A stretch of DNA of 64,000 nt, taken from positions 1 through 64,000 of the forward strand of contig CALYQW010000004.1 in the NCBI GenBank assembly GCA_945290265.1, given 5' to 3'. Origin of the DNA: an uncultured Erwinia sp. GTDB taxonomy: Bacteria; Pseudomonadota; Gammaproteobacteria; Enterobacterales; Enterobacteriaceae. The notes under the pieces are model-generated. The model was not told where the DNA came from, ran no database searches, and saw only the letters and a program-made list of their open reading frames with translations. Shown here piece by piece: positions 45,897 to 55,200 of this stretch (position 1 is the stretch's first letter; each line of letters starts with the position of its first letter). Made by a program: the position numbers and the translations under genes.

Positions 45897-46187
45897 ATGC
45901 TTAATGTTAGTGAGTATTTTGACGGCAAAGTAAAATCTGTGGGCTTTGAAAACGCCACCAGCGGACGTTCCAGCGTGGGTGTGATGGCGGAAGGGGAATA
46001 TACCTTTGGCACCGCGCAGGCGGAAGAAATGACGGTGGTCAGCGGTTCGCTGAAAGTGCTGCTGCCGGGTGAAACCGAGTGGACGTACTATCAGGCAGGT
46101 CAGGTATTTAACGTACCGGGCCACAGTGAATTTCATCTGCAGGTGGCCGAGCCAAGCGCCTATCTGTGTCGTTATCTGAAAGATTAA
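45897..46187 (+). CDS. ppnP: Pyrimidine/purine nucleoside phosphorylase PpnP
   Basis: A 96-residue cupin (E. coli YaiE/PpnP) that phosphorolyses several nucleosides to base and ribose 1-phosphate. The conserved [18 protein letters not shown] and [13 protein letters not shown] are present. AAGGA lies 7 nt before the ATG. Position between yaiA and rdgC is conserved. Confidence 0.95.
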   Translation: MLNVSEYFDGKVKSVGFENATSGRSSVGVMAEGEYTFGTAQAEEMTVVSGSLKVLLPGETEWTYYQAGQVFNVPGHSEFHLQVAEPSAYLCRYLKD

Positions 46188-46226
46188 TCTTAAGATTTTT
46201 CCCGTCACCGCTGTTGTGACAGGCCA

Positions 46227-46263
46227 TGCAGGCTGAGGTTTTCCTCAGCCTGCAGCGCTTTTT
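46227..46263 (+). terminator. Intrinsic terminator, ppnP (convergent with rdgC)
   Basis: A 12-bp stem TGCAGGCTGAGG / CCTCAGCCTGCA with a TTTT loop, then GCGC and five T. The T-run reaches the rdgC stop codon. Confidence 0.85.
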
Positions 46264-47176
46264 AGCGCGGTGCTTCACCGCCCAGTGCGGCAACCGTATC
46301 GGTTATCAGGGCGCTTAACTCACCGGTCATCAGGATAAAGTCGGCGTCGAAACGGCCGCTGACATCCTCACGGTCGATATCATCATTCTTCTCGCGCAGT
46401 TCATCGCTGAATTTCAGTCGCTTAACCGAACCGTCATCGCAGAGCACCAGCTGCACCCGCTGCTGCCAGTCCAGCGCCAGTTTGGTCACCCATTTACCGG
46501 CTTCAATATGGTTGGCAATCTCATCGCACACCAGATCCTGCTTTTTGCAGCGGATCACGCCGCCATCTTCCTGCAACGCTTTCAGTTCTGCTTCATCCAG
46601 CAGGGCAAAGCCCTGCGGCAGCTCGCCGGAGCGCACCCACTGGGTCATGGTCATCTCAATCGGGTTTTCCATGGTCAGCGGCACCACCGGCAGTGAGCCG
46701 AGGCTTTTACGCAACAGCGCCAGGATATCTTCCGCTTTTTTGGCGCTGGCGCTGTCAACCATAATCAAGTTATTGGTGGTATCAATCCATAGCAGGGTCA
46801 GACTGAAGCGGCTGAACGCCCGTGGCAGCAGGCTGTGCAGCACTTCATCTTTCAGCGCGTCTTTCTCGGTTTTTTTCAGCTTGCGTGCCTGTTCGGCTTC
46901 CAGCTTGCTGATTTTGGCTTCCAGCGCCTGTTTAATCACCGGGGCAGGCAGAATTTTTTCTTCTTTGCGCGCACAAATCAGGATCTGACCGTTGCTGGCG
47001 TGGGTCAGCGCATCGCCGCCGCGGGGGCCGATGGGGGAAACCCAGCCGGTTTTCGCGATATCCTGGCTGCCGCAGGGGGTAAACGCGAGGGGTTCGAGCT
47101 TTTTTTCCATTTCGTCTGCCGTTAATGGGATGTCACGATTCAGGCGATAGACCATCAAATTTTTAAACCACAGCAT
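46262..47176 (-). CDS. rdgC: Recombination-associated protein RdgC
   Basis: A 304-residue DNA-binding protein that forms rings on DNA and restrains RecA; E. coli RdgC has 303 residues. The start [15 protein letters not shown] (47176) is the invariant family N-terminus and has GGAGG upstream. In E. coli it diverges from mak; mak and araJ are missing here, replaced by the repeat and ethanolamine module. Confidence 0.96.
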   Translation of the reverse strand: MLWFKNLMVYRLNRDIPLTADEMEKKLEPLAFTPCGSQDIAKTGWVSPIGPRGGDALTHASNGQILICARKEEKILPAPVIKQALEAKISKLEAEQARKLKKTEKDALKDEVLHSLLPRAFSRFSLTLLWIDTTNNLIMVDSASAKKAEDILALLRKSLGSLPVVPLTMENPIEMTMTQWVRSGELPQGFALLDEAELKALQEDGGVIRCKKQDLVCDEIANHIEAGKWVTKLALDWQQRVQLVLCDDGSVKRLKFSDELREKNDDIDREDVSGRFDADFILMTGELSALITDTVAALGGEAPR

Positions 47177-47308
47177 GCTGCATTTCCTCCCGGGACGCAC
47201 CGAAGCGCGAAATCAAAGTCAGCGCGCATGATAGCGAATTGGCTGATGGGTTTCATTGCCTTTGCGGCAGGAATGCTGAATTGGTGGTTGGGTGTTTGCT
47301 TTTTTTAC

Positions 47309-47614
47309 AGGCCAGGGCAAGAGCCAGGTCAACGACGTTTCACCATTCCGCTGCGCGGACTGGCGAGAGGGCGGCCAGTCGCCGCCGCCCTGCACCCGGG
47401 CTTTGCGGCGTCACTTCGCCCGCTGACGCGGGTTCCCTCGGCCACGCCGCTTTCTGGCGGACCAGCGTGATTCGACGTCCTGTCTCAACACGCTTTTCGC
47501 CGCCGTCCTGGCGGCTCTTCCTGGAAATCAGCGCAACCCCGGCTCCGTTCCTGATGCCGCCTGAAGGTCAACGGCCAGGTCAAAGTCAAAAGCCAGGGCC
47601 AGATCAACTGCCTG
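47309..47614 (+). repeat. Structured dispersed repeat, copy R1
   Basis: A ~306-bp element without a convincing gene. The head is made of hexamers (GGCCAG/GGCAAG/AGCCAG/GTCAAC-like) before ACGTTTCACCATTCCGC. The core contains hairpins TCCGC-TGC-GCGGA, AGGGCGGC...GCCGCCCT, CCCGC-TGAC-GCGGG and GCCGCC-GTCCT-GGCGGC. The tail after GATGCCGCC again reads in hexamers (GGTCAA, CGGCCA, GGTCAA, AGTCAA, AAGCCA). Two further copies lie at 51514 and 52246. It ends ~10 bp from the permease stop. Confidence 0.85.
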
Positions 47615-47624
47615 GCCCGGGGGA

Positions 47625-48989
47625 TTATTCGCCCTGCAGCATGGCATCGTGCGGGACGCTATCGCGCAGGTTTTTAGTCAGCAGGAACCACAGGTAGCCG
47701 GCAGCCATTAATCCACCAAATATCGCTGCCAGTAACGGGTTAAACCATAGCATTGCCAGCAGGCAGATCACCGCCAGCAGTAGGGCGATGGCAGGCACCA
47801 GCGGATAGCCTGGAGCGCGGAAGCTGCGCACCATCTGCGGCGCGGTGCGGCGCAGGCGAAACAGGCTGAGCATACTCATGATATACATCACGATGGCACC
47901 GAACACCGCCAGGGTGATCATCGCCGCCGTCAGCGACATCCCCTGTAACTGGATCCAGTTATCACTCAGGATGGCGATAATCCCAATCACCCCACCGGCA
48001 ATAATCGCCCGGTGCGGGGTTTGAAAGCGTGATAGTTTTGCCAGCCCGGCAGGCAGGTAACCGGCGCGCGCCAGGGCAAAGAACTGGCGTGAGTAGCCAA
48101 GGATAATGCCGTGGAAGCTGGCGATCAGACCAAACAGCCCAATCCAGACCAGCATATGCATCCAGCGCGAGTGCTCGCCAACAATCATCTTCATTGCCTG
48201 CGGCAGCGGGTCGTTAATTCCGGACAGGGTGCGCCAGTCACCGGCACCGCCCGCCATCAACATCACGCCAATCGCCAGCACCACCAGGGTCAGAATACCG
48301 GAGATATAGGCACGCGGAATGGTACGCGCCGGATCTTTGGCTTCTTCCGCCGCCATTGCTGCCCCTTCAATTGCCAGAAAAAACCAGATAGCAAAGGGAA
48401 TGGCGGCGAAAATGCCGGAAACCGCAGGCAGACCAAAATGATCGCTGCCCGCCCAGCCGTGGGCGGTAAAGTTCGCCAGGCTGAAGCCCGGTGCCACCAC
48501 GCCCATAAACACCAGCAGCTCCAGCACCGCCAGAATGGTGACCACCAGTTCAAACATCGCCGCCAGCCGGACCCCCAGAATATTCAGCGTCATAAACATC
48601 AGATAGGCGGCAACGGCGGCATACTTCGGATTCAGCTGCGGGTACTGCACGTTAAGGTAGGCACCAATCGCCATTGCAATTGCCGGCGGGGCAAAGACAA
48701 ATTCCACCAGGGTTGCCATACCGGCGATCAGTCCGCCGGTTTCACCAAAGGCGCGGCGGCTGTAGGCAAAAGGACCACCGGCGTGGGGAATGGCCGTGGT
48801 CAGCTCGGTAAAGCTGAAAATAAAGCAGCTGTACATGGTGGCGATTAACAGCGTGGTCAGCAGAAAGCCGAGGGTGCCTGCCACGCCCCAGCCGTAGCTC
48901 CAGCCAAAATATTCGCCTGAAATCACCAGCCCGGTGGCGATCCCCCAGAGATGAAGCGTGCCCAGCGTGGGTTTAAGTGTGGCTGTCAT
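47625..48989 (-). CDS. Ethanolamine-type APC permease
   Basis: A 454-residue, 12-helix amino-acid/polyamine/organocation permease. GLVISGEYFGWSYGWGVAG, AIPHAGGPFAYSRRAFGE and AIEGAAMAAEEAKDP are the signatures of the EAT subfamily, which imports ethanolamine. It diverges from a kinase gene and sits with an AraC-type regulator, forming an apparent uptake module. The exact substrate (ethanolamine or another small amine) is inferred from subfamily. Confidence 0.85.
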   Translation of the reverse strand: MTATLKPTLGTLHLWGIATGLVISGEYFGWSYGWGVAGTLGFLLTTLLIATMYSCFIFSFTELTTAIPHAGGPFAYSRRAFGETGGLIAGMATLVEFVFAPPAIAMAIGAYLNVQYPQLNPKYAAVAAYLMFMTLNILGVRLAAMFELVVTILAVLELLVFMGVVAPGFSLANFTAHGWAGSDHFGLPAVSGIFAAIPFAIWFFLAIEGAAMAAEEAKDPARTIPRAYISGILTLVVLAIGVMLMAGGAGDWRTLSGINDPLPQAMKMIVGEHSRWMHMLVWIGLFGLIASFHGIILGYSRQFFALARAGYLPAGLAKLSRFQTPHRAIIAGGVIGIIAILSDNWIQLQGMSLTAAMITLAVFGAIVMYIMSMLSLFRLRRTAPQMVRSFRAPGYPLVPAIALLLAVICLLAMLWFNPLLAAIFGGLMAAGYLWFLLTKNLRDSVPHDAMLQGE

Positions 48990-49274
48990 AACGTTATCCC
49001 CGTAATTGGTTCATCAGTGCCGTCTGGCGGCGTCAGTGACTGTGGTTATTTTCCGGCTGTGCGGCCTCTCGCGGACAGCTTCGGTCAGCTGATAATGCCG
49101 CGCTCAGTGACGGGAAACTTGACCGCGTTGTGATCAGTTCTGCGCGCTACGGTCAACTGACAGGCAAGATCGGTGCCAGCTGCACTTTGGGGTCAACAGT
49201 CTGTTACCTGCGGTCAGGCAGGAAAAGTGACAGGGCGGGATGCTGACAGCCTGACTCATATGGGGAGCACGCTG
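48990..49274. promoter_or_regulatory. Divergent promoter region with repeated GGTCA motifs
   Basis: This 285-bp gap between the permease and kinase genes contains GGTCAGCTGA (49083), TTGACC (49119, inverted), GGTCAACTGA (49151), GGTCAACAGT (49191) and GGTCAGG (49212). The first, third and fourth share a 10-bp pattern; 49151 and 49191 are exactly 40 bp apart. They are candidate sites for the AraC-type regulator encoded next door. Confidence 0.35.
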
Positions 49275-50279
49275 ATGACCGCTAAAGATTATGAAACGCT
49301 GACCAGTGCTGCACTTGGCTCGCTGGCAGAGCTGGCGCTGAGCCGTTATCCCGCTGAGCTACAGGGCAGTCTGCGTCTGCTGTGTCGTTCGGAAAATGCC
49401 ACCTTTCTGCTGCAGGCCGGTGGGAAACGTTATGCGCTGCGTTTGCACCGCGCCGGGTATCATCAGCGCGCGGAAATTGAAAGCGAACTGAACTGGCTGG
49501 ACGCGCTGGTGGAAACCGGGATTATCGTGCCGCAGGCGGTCAAGGATCGTCTGGGTGAGCGGGTTCAAACCCTGGATCTGCCCGGTGGCAGCCAGCGTTA
49601 CGCGGTGCTGTTTCACTGGATCGACGGCGAAATGCCGGGCACCGATGTCGATCCGCGCGCCTTTCGCCAGCTGGGGCAAATCACCGCCCGTTTGCATCAG
49701 CACAGCCGCCGCTGGCAGCGCCCGGACGATTTTCGACGCATTATCTGGGATCATCACACCATGACCAGTGCGCAAAGCCACTGGGGAGACTGGCGCGATG
49801 CCCCGTTTTTATCCGCACACCATCGGCCGGTCATTGAGGAGACCGTGGCGCAGGTGGGATCGCGCCTGGCGGCCTTTGGTCAACATCAGCAGCATTACGG
49901 CCTGATCCACGCCGATCTGCGTTTAACCAATCTGCTGCTGCACAAAGGGGAAACCCGGGTGATCGATTTTGATGACTGTGGCTTTGGCTGGTATCTGCAC
50001 GATCTGGCGGCGGCGATCAGTTTTGTGGAGCATCATCCGCGCGCGGCGGAGTGGATCGACAACTGGTTACAGGGGTATGAGCAGGTGGCGCATATCAGCG
50101 ATGACGAAATGGCGATGGTCCCGACGCTGCTGATCCAGCGGCGCATTCAGCTGATGGCCTGGGTGGGTACCCATCGCGATACCGGGATGGCGCGCAGCCT
50201 GGGCAATGACTGGGCGGGGCACTCGGTGCGCTTATGTCAGCGTTATCTTGAGAGTGAGTCGCTCCCGGTCGGTGCATAA
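49275..50279 (+). CDS. APH-fold small-molecule kinase (ethanolamine/hydroxylysine-kinase-like)
   Basis: A 334-residue aminoglycoside-phosphotransferase-fold kinase. The catalytic loop HADLRLTNLL and the metal site VIDFDDCGFGW are intact; the N-lobe has SENATFLLQAGGKRYALRLHR. ATG 49275 has GGGGAG 7 nt upstream. Related proteins phosphorylate ethanolamine, choline, homoserine, hydroxylysine or proteins (SrkA). The neighbouring ethanolamine-type permease makes ethanolamine the best guess. No O-phosphoethanolamine phospho-lyase gene is seen. Confidence 0.8.
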   Translation: MTAKDYETLTSAALGSLAELALSRYPAELQGSLRLLCRSENATFLLQAGGKRYALRLHRAGYHQRAEIESELNWLDALVETGIIVPQAVKDRLGERVQTLDLPGGSQRYAVLFHWIDGEMPGTDVDPRAFRQLGQITARLHQHSRRWQRPDDFRRIIWDHHTMTSAQSHWGDWRDAPFLSAHHRPVIEETVAQVGSRLAAFGQHQQHYGLIHADLRLTNLLLHKGETRVIDFDDCGFGWYLHDLAAAISFVEHHPRAAEWIDNWLQGYEQVAHISDDEMAMVPTLLIQRRIQLMAWVGTHRDTGMARSLGNDWAGHSVRLCQRYLESESLPVGA

Positions 50280-50402
50280 ATCTGCACCGTTGCCGGGCAG
50301 TGCTTTGCCGCTGCTGCCGCTCGCCCGCCGCTAACGGGTTGCGCCGGATTGGTATAAAAGTTGCTGCTGTTAACGGAGTGATGGCAGCGAGGAGTGATAA
50401 CG

Positions 50403-51464
50403 ATGCAACCTTTACTGACGGCATCTGCCGTGCTGTATGACAGCACGGTCAGCAATCAGGGGGTACTGGCGGCGGCGGCCAGCGGCCTGAGTGAATTTAT
50501 CAGTCTGAACGGGGGAGATGCCGGGCGGATTTTCGGTATCAGCGGTATTGATGCCGAACTGCTGGCGCAGCCAACCCTCAGCCTTGGCCTGATCAATTAC
50601 TGCCGGGTAATGGAAGAGGCGGCGCGTTATTCCGGCTGTGATAACTTCGGTTTACGCTACGGCAGGCAGTTTAAACCGCAGTCATTAGGCCTGATTGGTT
50701 ATATTGGTCTGTGCAGCGCCACCCTGGAGCAGGCGTTGCATAATGTGGTGCTGGCTTTTCCCTGGCACCAGCATGACACCCTGACCCGGCTGGTGGATAA
50801 AGGTGAGTGCTGGCGTCTGGATTATCAGGTGCGCCACGGTGCGATCCTCAGTCGCCGTCAGGATGCAGAGCTGACGCTGGGCATGTTTTTGAATCTGATC
50901 CGCCACGTTACCGGCGCGCACTGGGCACCGCGTGAAGTCCATTTTGAGCATCCGCGTCCGGAGCAGTGGCATGAACACTGTAAAGTGTTCGATGCGCCGG
51001 TCTGGTTTGATCAGCCTTTTAATTCGCTGTTGATCCCGAAGCGCGATCTGTTACGCCCCATGCCTGACAGCGATCCACTGCTGCTGGGGGTCATGCAGGA
51101 TGCGATCCGCCGCCTTAACAGCGCCACGCCGCGCCAGAGTCTGGTGGAGCGGGCGCGTACTCAGGTGCACCTGATGCTGTTACAGGGGGAGCCGGTGCTG
51201 GAGGAGGTCGCGGAAAAGCTGGGGTTGTCCAGCTGGTCACTGCAGCGCCGTTTGCGTGAGCAGGGACTCAGTTTTACCAGTCTGGTGGATCAGGTGCGTT
51301 GTGAGATGGCGCGCCATTATCTGCAGCAGCGCCAGTTGCCGATTTCGGAGATGGCGTTGCTGCTGGGGTATTCAGAGGTGAGTGCGTTTTCGCGTGCGTT
51401 TCGGCGCTGGTTTGGGGTGAGTCCGCGTCAGTGGCGGCAGGAGCTGGTCGGGACCAGGACCTGA
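50403..51464 (+). CDS. AraC-family regulator
   Basis: A 353-residue regulator with an N-terminal ~200-residue PF12625-type ligand domain (RYGRQFKPQSLGLIGYIGL) and a C-terminal double helix-turn-helix (VAEKLGLSSWSLQRRLREQG; MALLLGYSEVSAFSRAFRRWFG). ATG 50403 has GGAG 8 nt upstream. It likely controls the adjoining permease and kinase, perhaps through the GGTCA motifs between them. Confidence 0.88.
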   Translation: MQPLLTASAVLYDSTVSNQGVLAAAASGLSEFISLNGGDAGRIFGISGIDAELLAQPTLSLGLINYCRVMEEAARYSGCDNFGLRYGRQFKPQSLGLIGYIGLCSATLEQALHNVVLAFPWHQHDTLTRLVDKGECWRLDYQVRHGAILSRRQDAELTLGMFLNLIRHVTGAHWAPREVHFEHPRPEQWHEHCKVFDAPVWFDQPFNSLLIPKRDLLRPMPDSDPLLLGVMQDAIRRLNSATPRQSLVERARTQVHLMLLQGEPVLEEVAEKLGLSSWSLQRRLREQGLSFTSLVDQVRCEMARHYLQQRQLPISEMALLLGYSEVSAFSRAFRRWFGVSPRQWRQELVGTRT

Positions 51465-51513
51465 GGCTGGTCCACTGCGTGGGGCTGGGTTTGGATTTGT
51501 TGTTTATGTTTTT

Positions 51514-51820
51514 AAAAGCCAGGGCAAAAGCCAGGTCAACCACGTTTCACCATCCCGTTTCACGGGCTGGCGACAAGGGGAGCACATCGCCTGCTCCCCT
51601 TGACCCCGCGCTAGCGGCTGGCACTGCGCCCGCTAAAGCGGGTGCCCTCGGCAATGACATTTCCCGACGGACCAGCCTGATTCGCCGTCCAGGCGAAGCA
51701 GGCTTCTCACGGGCGTCCATGCCCGCTCGTCCTGGGAATTGTCATTACCTCGGCTCCGTTTTTAAAGCCGCACCAACGTCAAAATCCAGGTCAAAATCTA
51801 AATCAACGTCAAAATCTTAA
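51514..51820 (+). repeat. Structured dispersed repeat, copy R2
   Basis: Same orientation as R1. Begins TTTTTAAAAGCCAGGGCAAAAGCCAGG. The hairpins keep the layout with different bases: CCCGT-TTC-ACGGG, CAAGGGGAGCA...TGCTCCCCTTG, CCCGC-TAAA-GCGGG, TTCGCC-GTCCA-GGCGAA and GGGC...GCCC. A long-range stem pairs GGCAATGACATTTCCC (51650) with GGGAATTGTCATTACC (51734) at 14 of 16 positions. After the core the tail runs as hexamers (AACGTCAAAATCCAGGTCAA) into the array at 51821. Confidence 0.85.
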
Positions 51821-51988
51821 AACCCAAACCCAAACCCAAACCCAAACCCAAACCCAAAAAAATTGTTTTGATTTTTATGCCTTTGTCTTTGTCTTTGTCT
51901 TTGTCTTTGTCTTTGCCTTTGCCTTTGCCTTTGCCTTTGATTTTGATTTTGATTTTGATTTTGAAGTTGACCTGGTTTTGGGTTTTGA
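51821..51988. repeat. Hexanucleotide array joining R2 and R3 tails
   Basis: Tandem hexamers: AACCCA x6 (51821-51856), a short AT-rich transition, CTTTGT x5 (51881-51910), CTTTGC x4, CTTTGA x1, TTTTGA x4 (to 51964), then AGTTGA, CCTGGT, TTTGGG, TTTTGA. Strand composition flips at the transition (CA-rich to TG-rich) because the two element tails meet head-on. The 6-bp period preserves open frames, which explains spurious (Gln-Arg)n translations. Confidence 0.93.
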
Positions 51989-52246
51989 CCTTTGGGCGGC
52001 ATCAGGAACGTCGCCGAGGTTGCGCGGATTTCCAGGAAGAGCCGACAGGGAAGTCGGCGAAAGGCGTGCTTCGCCTGGATGGCGAATCACGCCGGTCCGC
52101 CAGAAAGCGGCGTGGCCGAGGGAACCTGCGTAAGCAGGCGATGTGACGCCGCAAGCACGGGGTCAAGGGGCCTTTGCGACTGAAGGCCCCTTGTCGCCAG
52201 TCCGCGTAGCGGAATGGTGAAACGTAGTTGACCTGGCTTTTAAAAA
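51989..52246 (-). repeat. Structured dispersed repeat, copy R3 (inverted)
   Basis: Read on the minus strand this copy begins TTTTTTAAAAGCCAGGTCAAC and ACGTTTCACCATTCCGC, ending GATGCCGCCCAAAGGTCAA. Stems are TCCGC-TAC-GCGGA, CAAGGGGCCTT...AAGGCCCCTTG, CCTGC-TTAC-GCAGG, TTCGCC-ATCCA-GGCGAA and GCCGAC...GTCGGC, each compensated relative to R1/R2. It lies ~35 bp from the sbcC stop, tail-to-tail with R2. Confidence 0.85.
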
Positions 52247-52280
52247 ACAAAGCGCTGGCTGCAAAGCCCACTTCCCCCGC

Positions 52281-55200
52281 TCAACCGGGAAGATCCAAAC
52301 GACTGAACCCCAACCCATTGACCTTGCGTACCCGGATCTGTACCGGGATACGCTCCTTCATCGCCTCAACATGGCTGATCACCCCAATGGTTTTACCGCT
52401 GGCGTTCAGCGCATCCAGCGCATCCAGCGCGCTGTCCAGCGTTTGCGCATCCAGGGTGCCAAAGCCCTCGTCGAGAAACAGCGATTCAATTCGCGTCTTA
52501 TGACTCACCAGATCGGACAGCGCCAGCGCCAGCGCTAGGCTGACCAGAAAACTTTCTCCCCCCGACAGGGTGCGGGTATCACGGCGCACGTCCGCCTGCC
52601 AGGTATCCACCACCTGCAACTCCAGCGCCTCCTGACTTTTGCGCTCCAGACAATAGCGCCCGTGCAGCCGGTTAAGCTGCTGGTTTGCCAGCCAGACCAG
52701 ATGATCGAGGGTTAATCCCTGCGCAAAGCGGCGGAATTTATCCCCCTGGCTGGAACCAATCAGCTCATTCAGATAGCCCCAGTCATCCAGCTGCTGCTGA
52801 TTTTCGGCGATCTGCGCCAGCAGGCTTTGCTGCTGCTGCCGCTGGCGATCATCGTGGTTTAACTGCTGGCGCAGCTGTCCCTGTTCTTCCGCCAGTTCAC
52901 GCAGCCGCTGTGTCAGCGCCGTCAGGCTGGCGCTAAGAGTGGACAGGTCACTAATGTCTGTCGCCGGACGGTTCTGCTGGTGCGCCGCCAGCCGGGTTTC
53001 CGCCTGGCTGAGCAGGGTCGCAGCCTGCTGGCGCTGCTGCTGTAACTGCTGCTGAATCATCTGTAAACGCTGGCTTTCTGTTTCGTCCAGTAGAGCCTGC
53101 TGCCACTGATTTTCCGTGGCAAAGGGGCCGTCGGCAAGTGCGCTGTTAAACTGCTCTTTCGCCTGTTTGCTGCGCAACTCTGTGGAATATTGCTGTTCAG
53201 TTAGTGATTTATGCTGTCCGGTCAGAGTATTTAATTGCGCCTGCTGCTGCTGCCACTGCTGTTGCGCCTGCTGTACCTGCTGCTGCCAGTGTTCTGACTG
53301 CTGGCGCAGCTGTTGCTGTACTTCCGCAACCTGCGCGCTGCCAAACAGCGTCTGGCGCTGCGTGCGACAGTCGTCCAGCTGTTGCTGCACGGCGTGGCGA
53401 CGCTGTTCAAGTGCCTCCAGCTGCTGTTGCTGCTGCTGCAACTGTTCTGCCAGCGTCTGCTGGCGGCTGTGCAGTGTTGCCAGCTGCGGCGCCAGTGCCT
53501 GTAACTGCTGCTGATGCTGCTGCCACTGCTGCCATTCCTGCTCCCGCTGTTGCAGCCAGTTCGTATAGTCTTCGCTGGCGGGCAGGGTCAGCTGCAGCGT
53601 ACTCAGGCTGGCGGCCAGTTCACTGCTGGCGCTGTCCGCCTGCTGCTGAGCCTGCGCCAGCTGCTGCTGCTGGCGGGTGAGATGGGCATCGGCACTGTTC
53701 TGCTGCTGTTGCTGCAGCTGGATTTGCTGTTGCAGTTTTTGCCACTGTTGCTGGTGCTGATGCAGCGCCTCTTTTTGCTGCTGCTGATGGTGCAGCGCCT
53801 GCTCCAGCGCCGTCAGCTGTTGCTGTAACTGCGTTTCCTGCTGCTGTTGCTGCTGCAGCCAGTCGCTGACCTGCTCCGGCTGTTGCGGGCTAAGCGTTAC
53901 CGTCAGTTCGCTGGTGGCCTGCTGCCATAGCCGATCCAGCTGCTCCAGCTGTGCTGCCAGTTCCTGTTGTTCGCTGCCGATCTGCGCCTGCTGCTGTTGC
54001 AGCTGAGCCAGCCGGGCTTCGGCAGTGCTCAGCTGCTGGCCCAGCGTCTGCACCTCCTGTTGCAGGGTCAACAGGCGCTGTCGGGTGACGTCCGGCTCCA
54101 GCGCCTGATAGTCGGCAATCGCCGGGTGTTGCAGAGCGCCGCACAGCGGGCAGGGCTGCCCCGGCTGCAGCGCGCTGCGGTGCTGTGCCAGATCGGCAAT
54201 ACGCTGCTCCAGCTCGCGGCGCTGTTGCAGATCCTGCTGATGCTGCTGCTTCTCCTGCCAGCGCTGACGCAAAGTGGGTAACTGCTCACTTTGCTGCTGG
54301 ATCTGCTGTGTCAGCGTTTGCAATACCTGCTGCTGCTGAGTGCGGCGCCGTTCCAGCTGTTGCCACTGGGGCAGCAGGGTTGCCAGCTGCTGGCGGGCGC
54401 TGCGCTGAGCGGCAAATCCGTGCAGCGTGCTGCGCAGCTGCTCAACGGTCTGGTGCTGCTGCAGCGTCTGCAACTGTTCTGTGGCCTGTTGCAAATCGCG
54501 CTCCGCCTGGGCGGCCTGCTGTTGCAGCGGCTGGCTTTGCCGTTGCAGCTGTGCGCCCTGCTGCTGTAACTGCGTCAGCGCCAGGCGATCGGCATCAATT
54601 TGCTGACGCTGCTGAGTAAGCGCCTGCTCACGCTGTGCCTGCTGTTGAAAGCGCTCGCGCCAGAATGCCAGGGTTTCACCAAAGCGCGCGGCCTGACCGT
54701 GTGCTTCCAGCCACTGACTCAGCTGTTGCTGAATCGCCTGCTGCTGCCGGCTATGCTGCTGATTGTGCTGCAATTCCGCCTGACGCTGGTCGCGGGCGTG
54801 TTGGTACTCACTTCGCTGTTGGTCCAGCTCAGCCAGCTGTGTTGTCAGGGTGCGGATTTGATGATCGCGCGGCAGGATCTGGTCGGCAATCAGGGTTTCC
54901 TGCTTCTGGCGCGTTGCTTCGTGCTGCTGTTGCTGGTTTACCACCTCACTCTGCTGTCGATTGAGCGTCTCCAGCTGCTGCTGCTCGCGCGCCAGCTGCT
55001 GTTGCAGCTGACTTAGTTGGTGCCGTAACTGCGCTTCGTCATGCTGTAACTGGTTGCGCTGCTGCCACAGCGGGCGCAGTTTTTCCGCCGGTGCGGCGCG
55101 CGCCAGGCGTTCAAGCTGCGGCTGCTGCGCCTGCCAGTGCTGCTCTGCCTGCTGCTGCTGTTGCTGGCACTGGCTCAGGCCATCCCTCAGCGTCTGTAAT

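Noticed and set aside
47228..47697. Two overlapping + strand frames (80 and 152 codons) across R1
   Set aside because: They cover the structured repeat, share no conserved frame with R2 or R3, and compensatory changes there preserve pairing instead of codons.
51821..51988. CRISPR-like or coding tandem repeats (long Gln-Arg/Asn-Gln frames on the minus strand)
   Set aside because: The units are 6-bp simple repeats with no unique spacers, and the frames exist only because the period is a multiple of three.
51817..52271. Short proteins (61-92 aa) rich in Phe-Gly or Ser-Lys repeats from R2/R3
   Set aside because: They translate the hexamer array and repeat cores in arbitrary frames; nothing supports translation.
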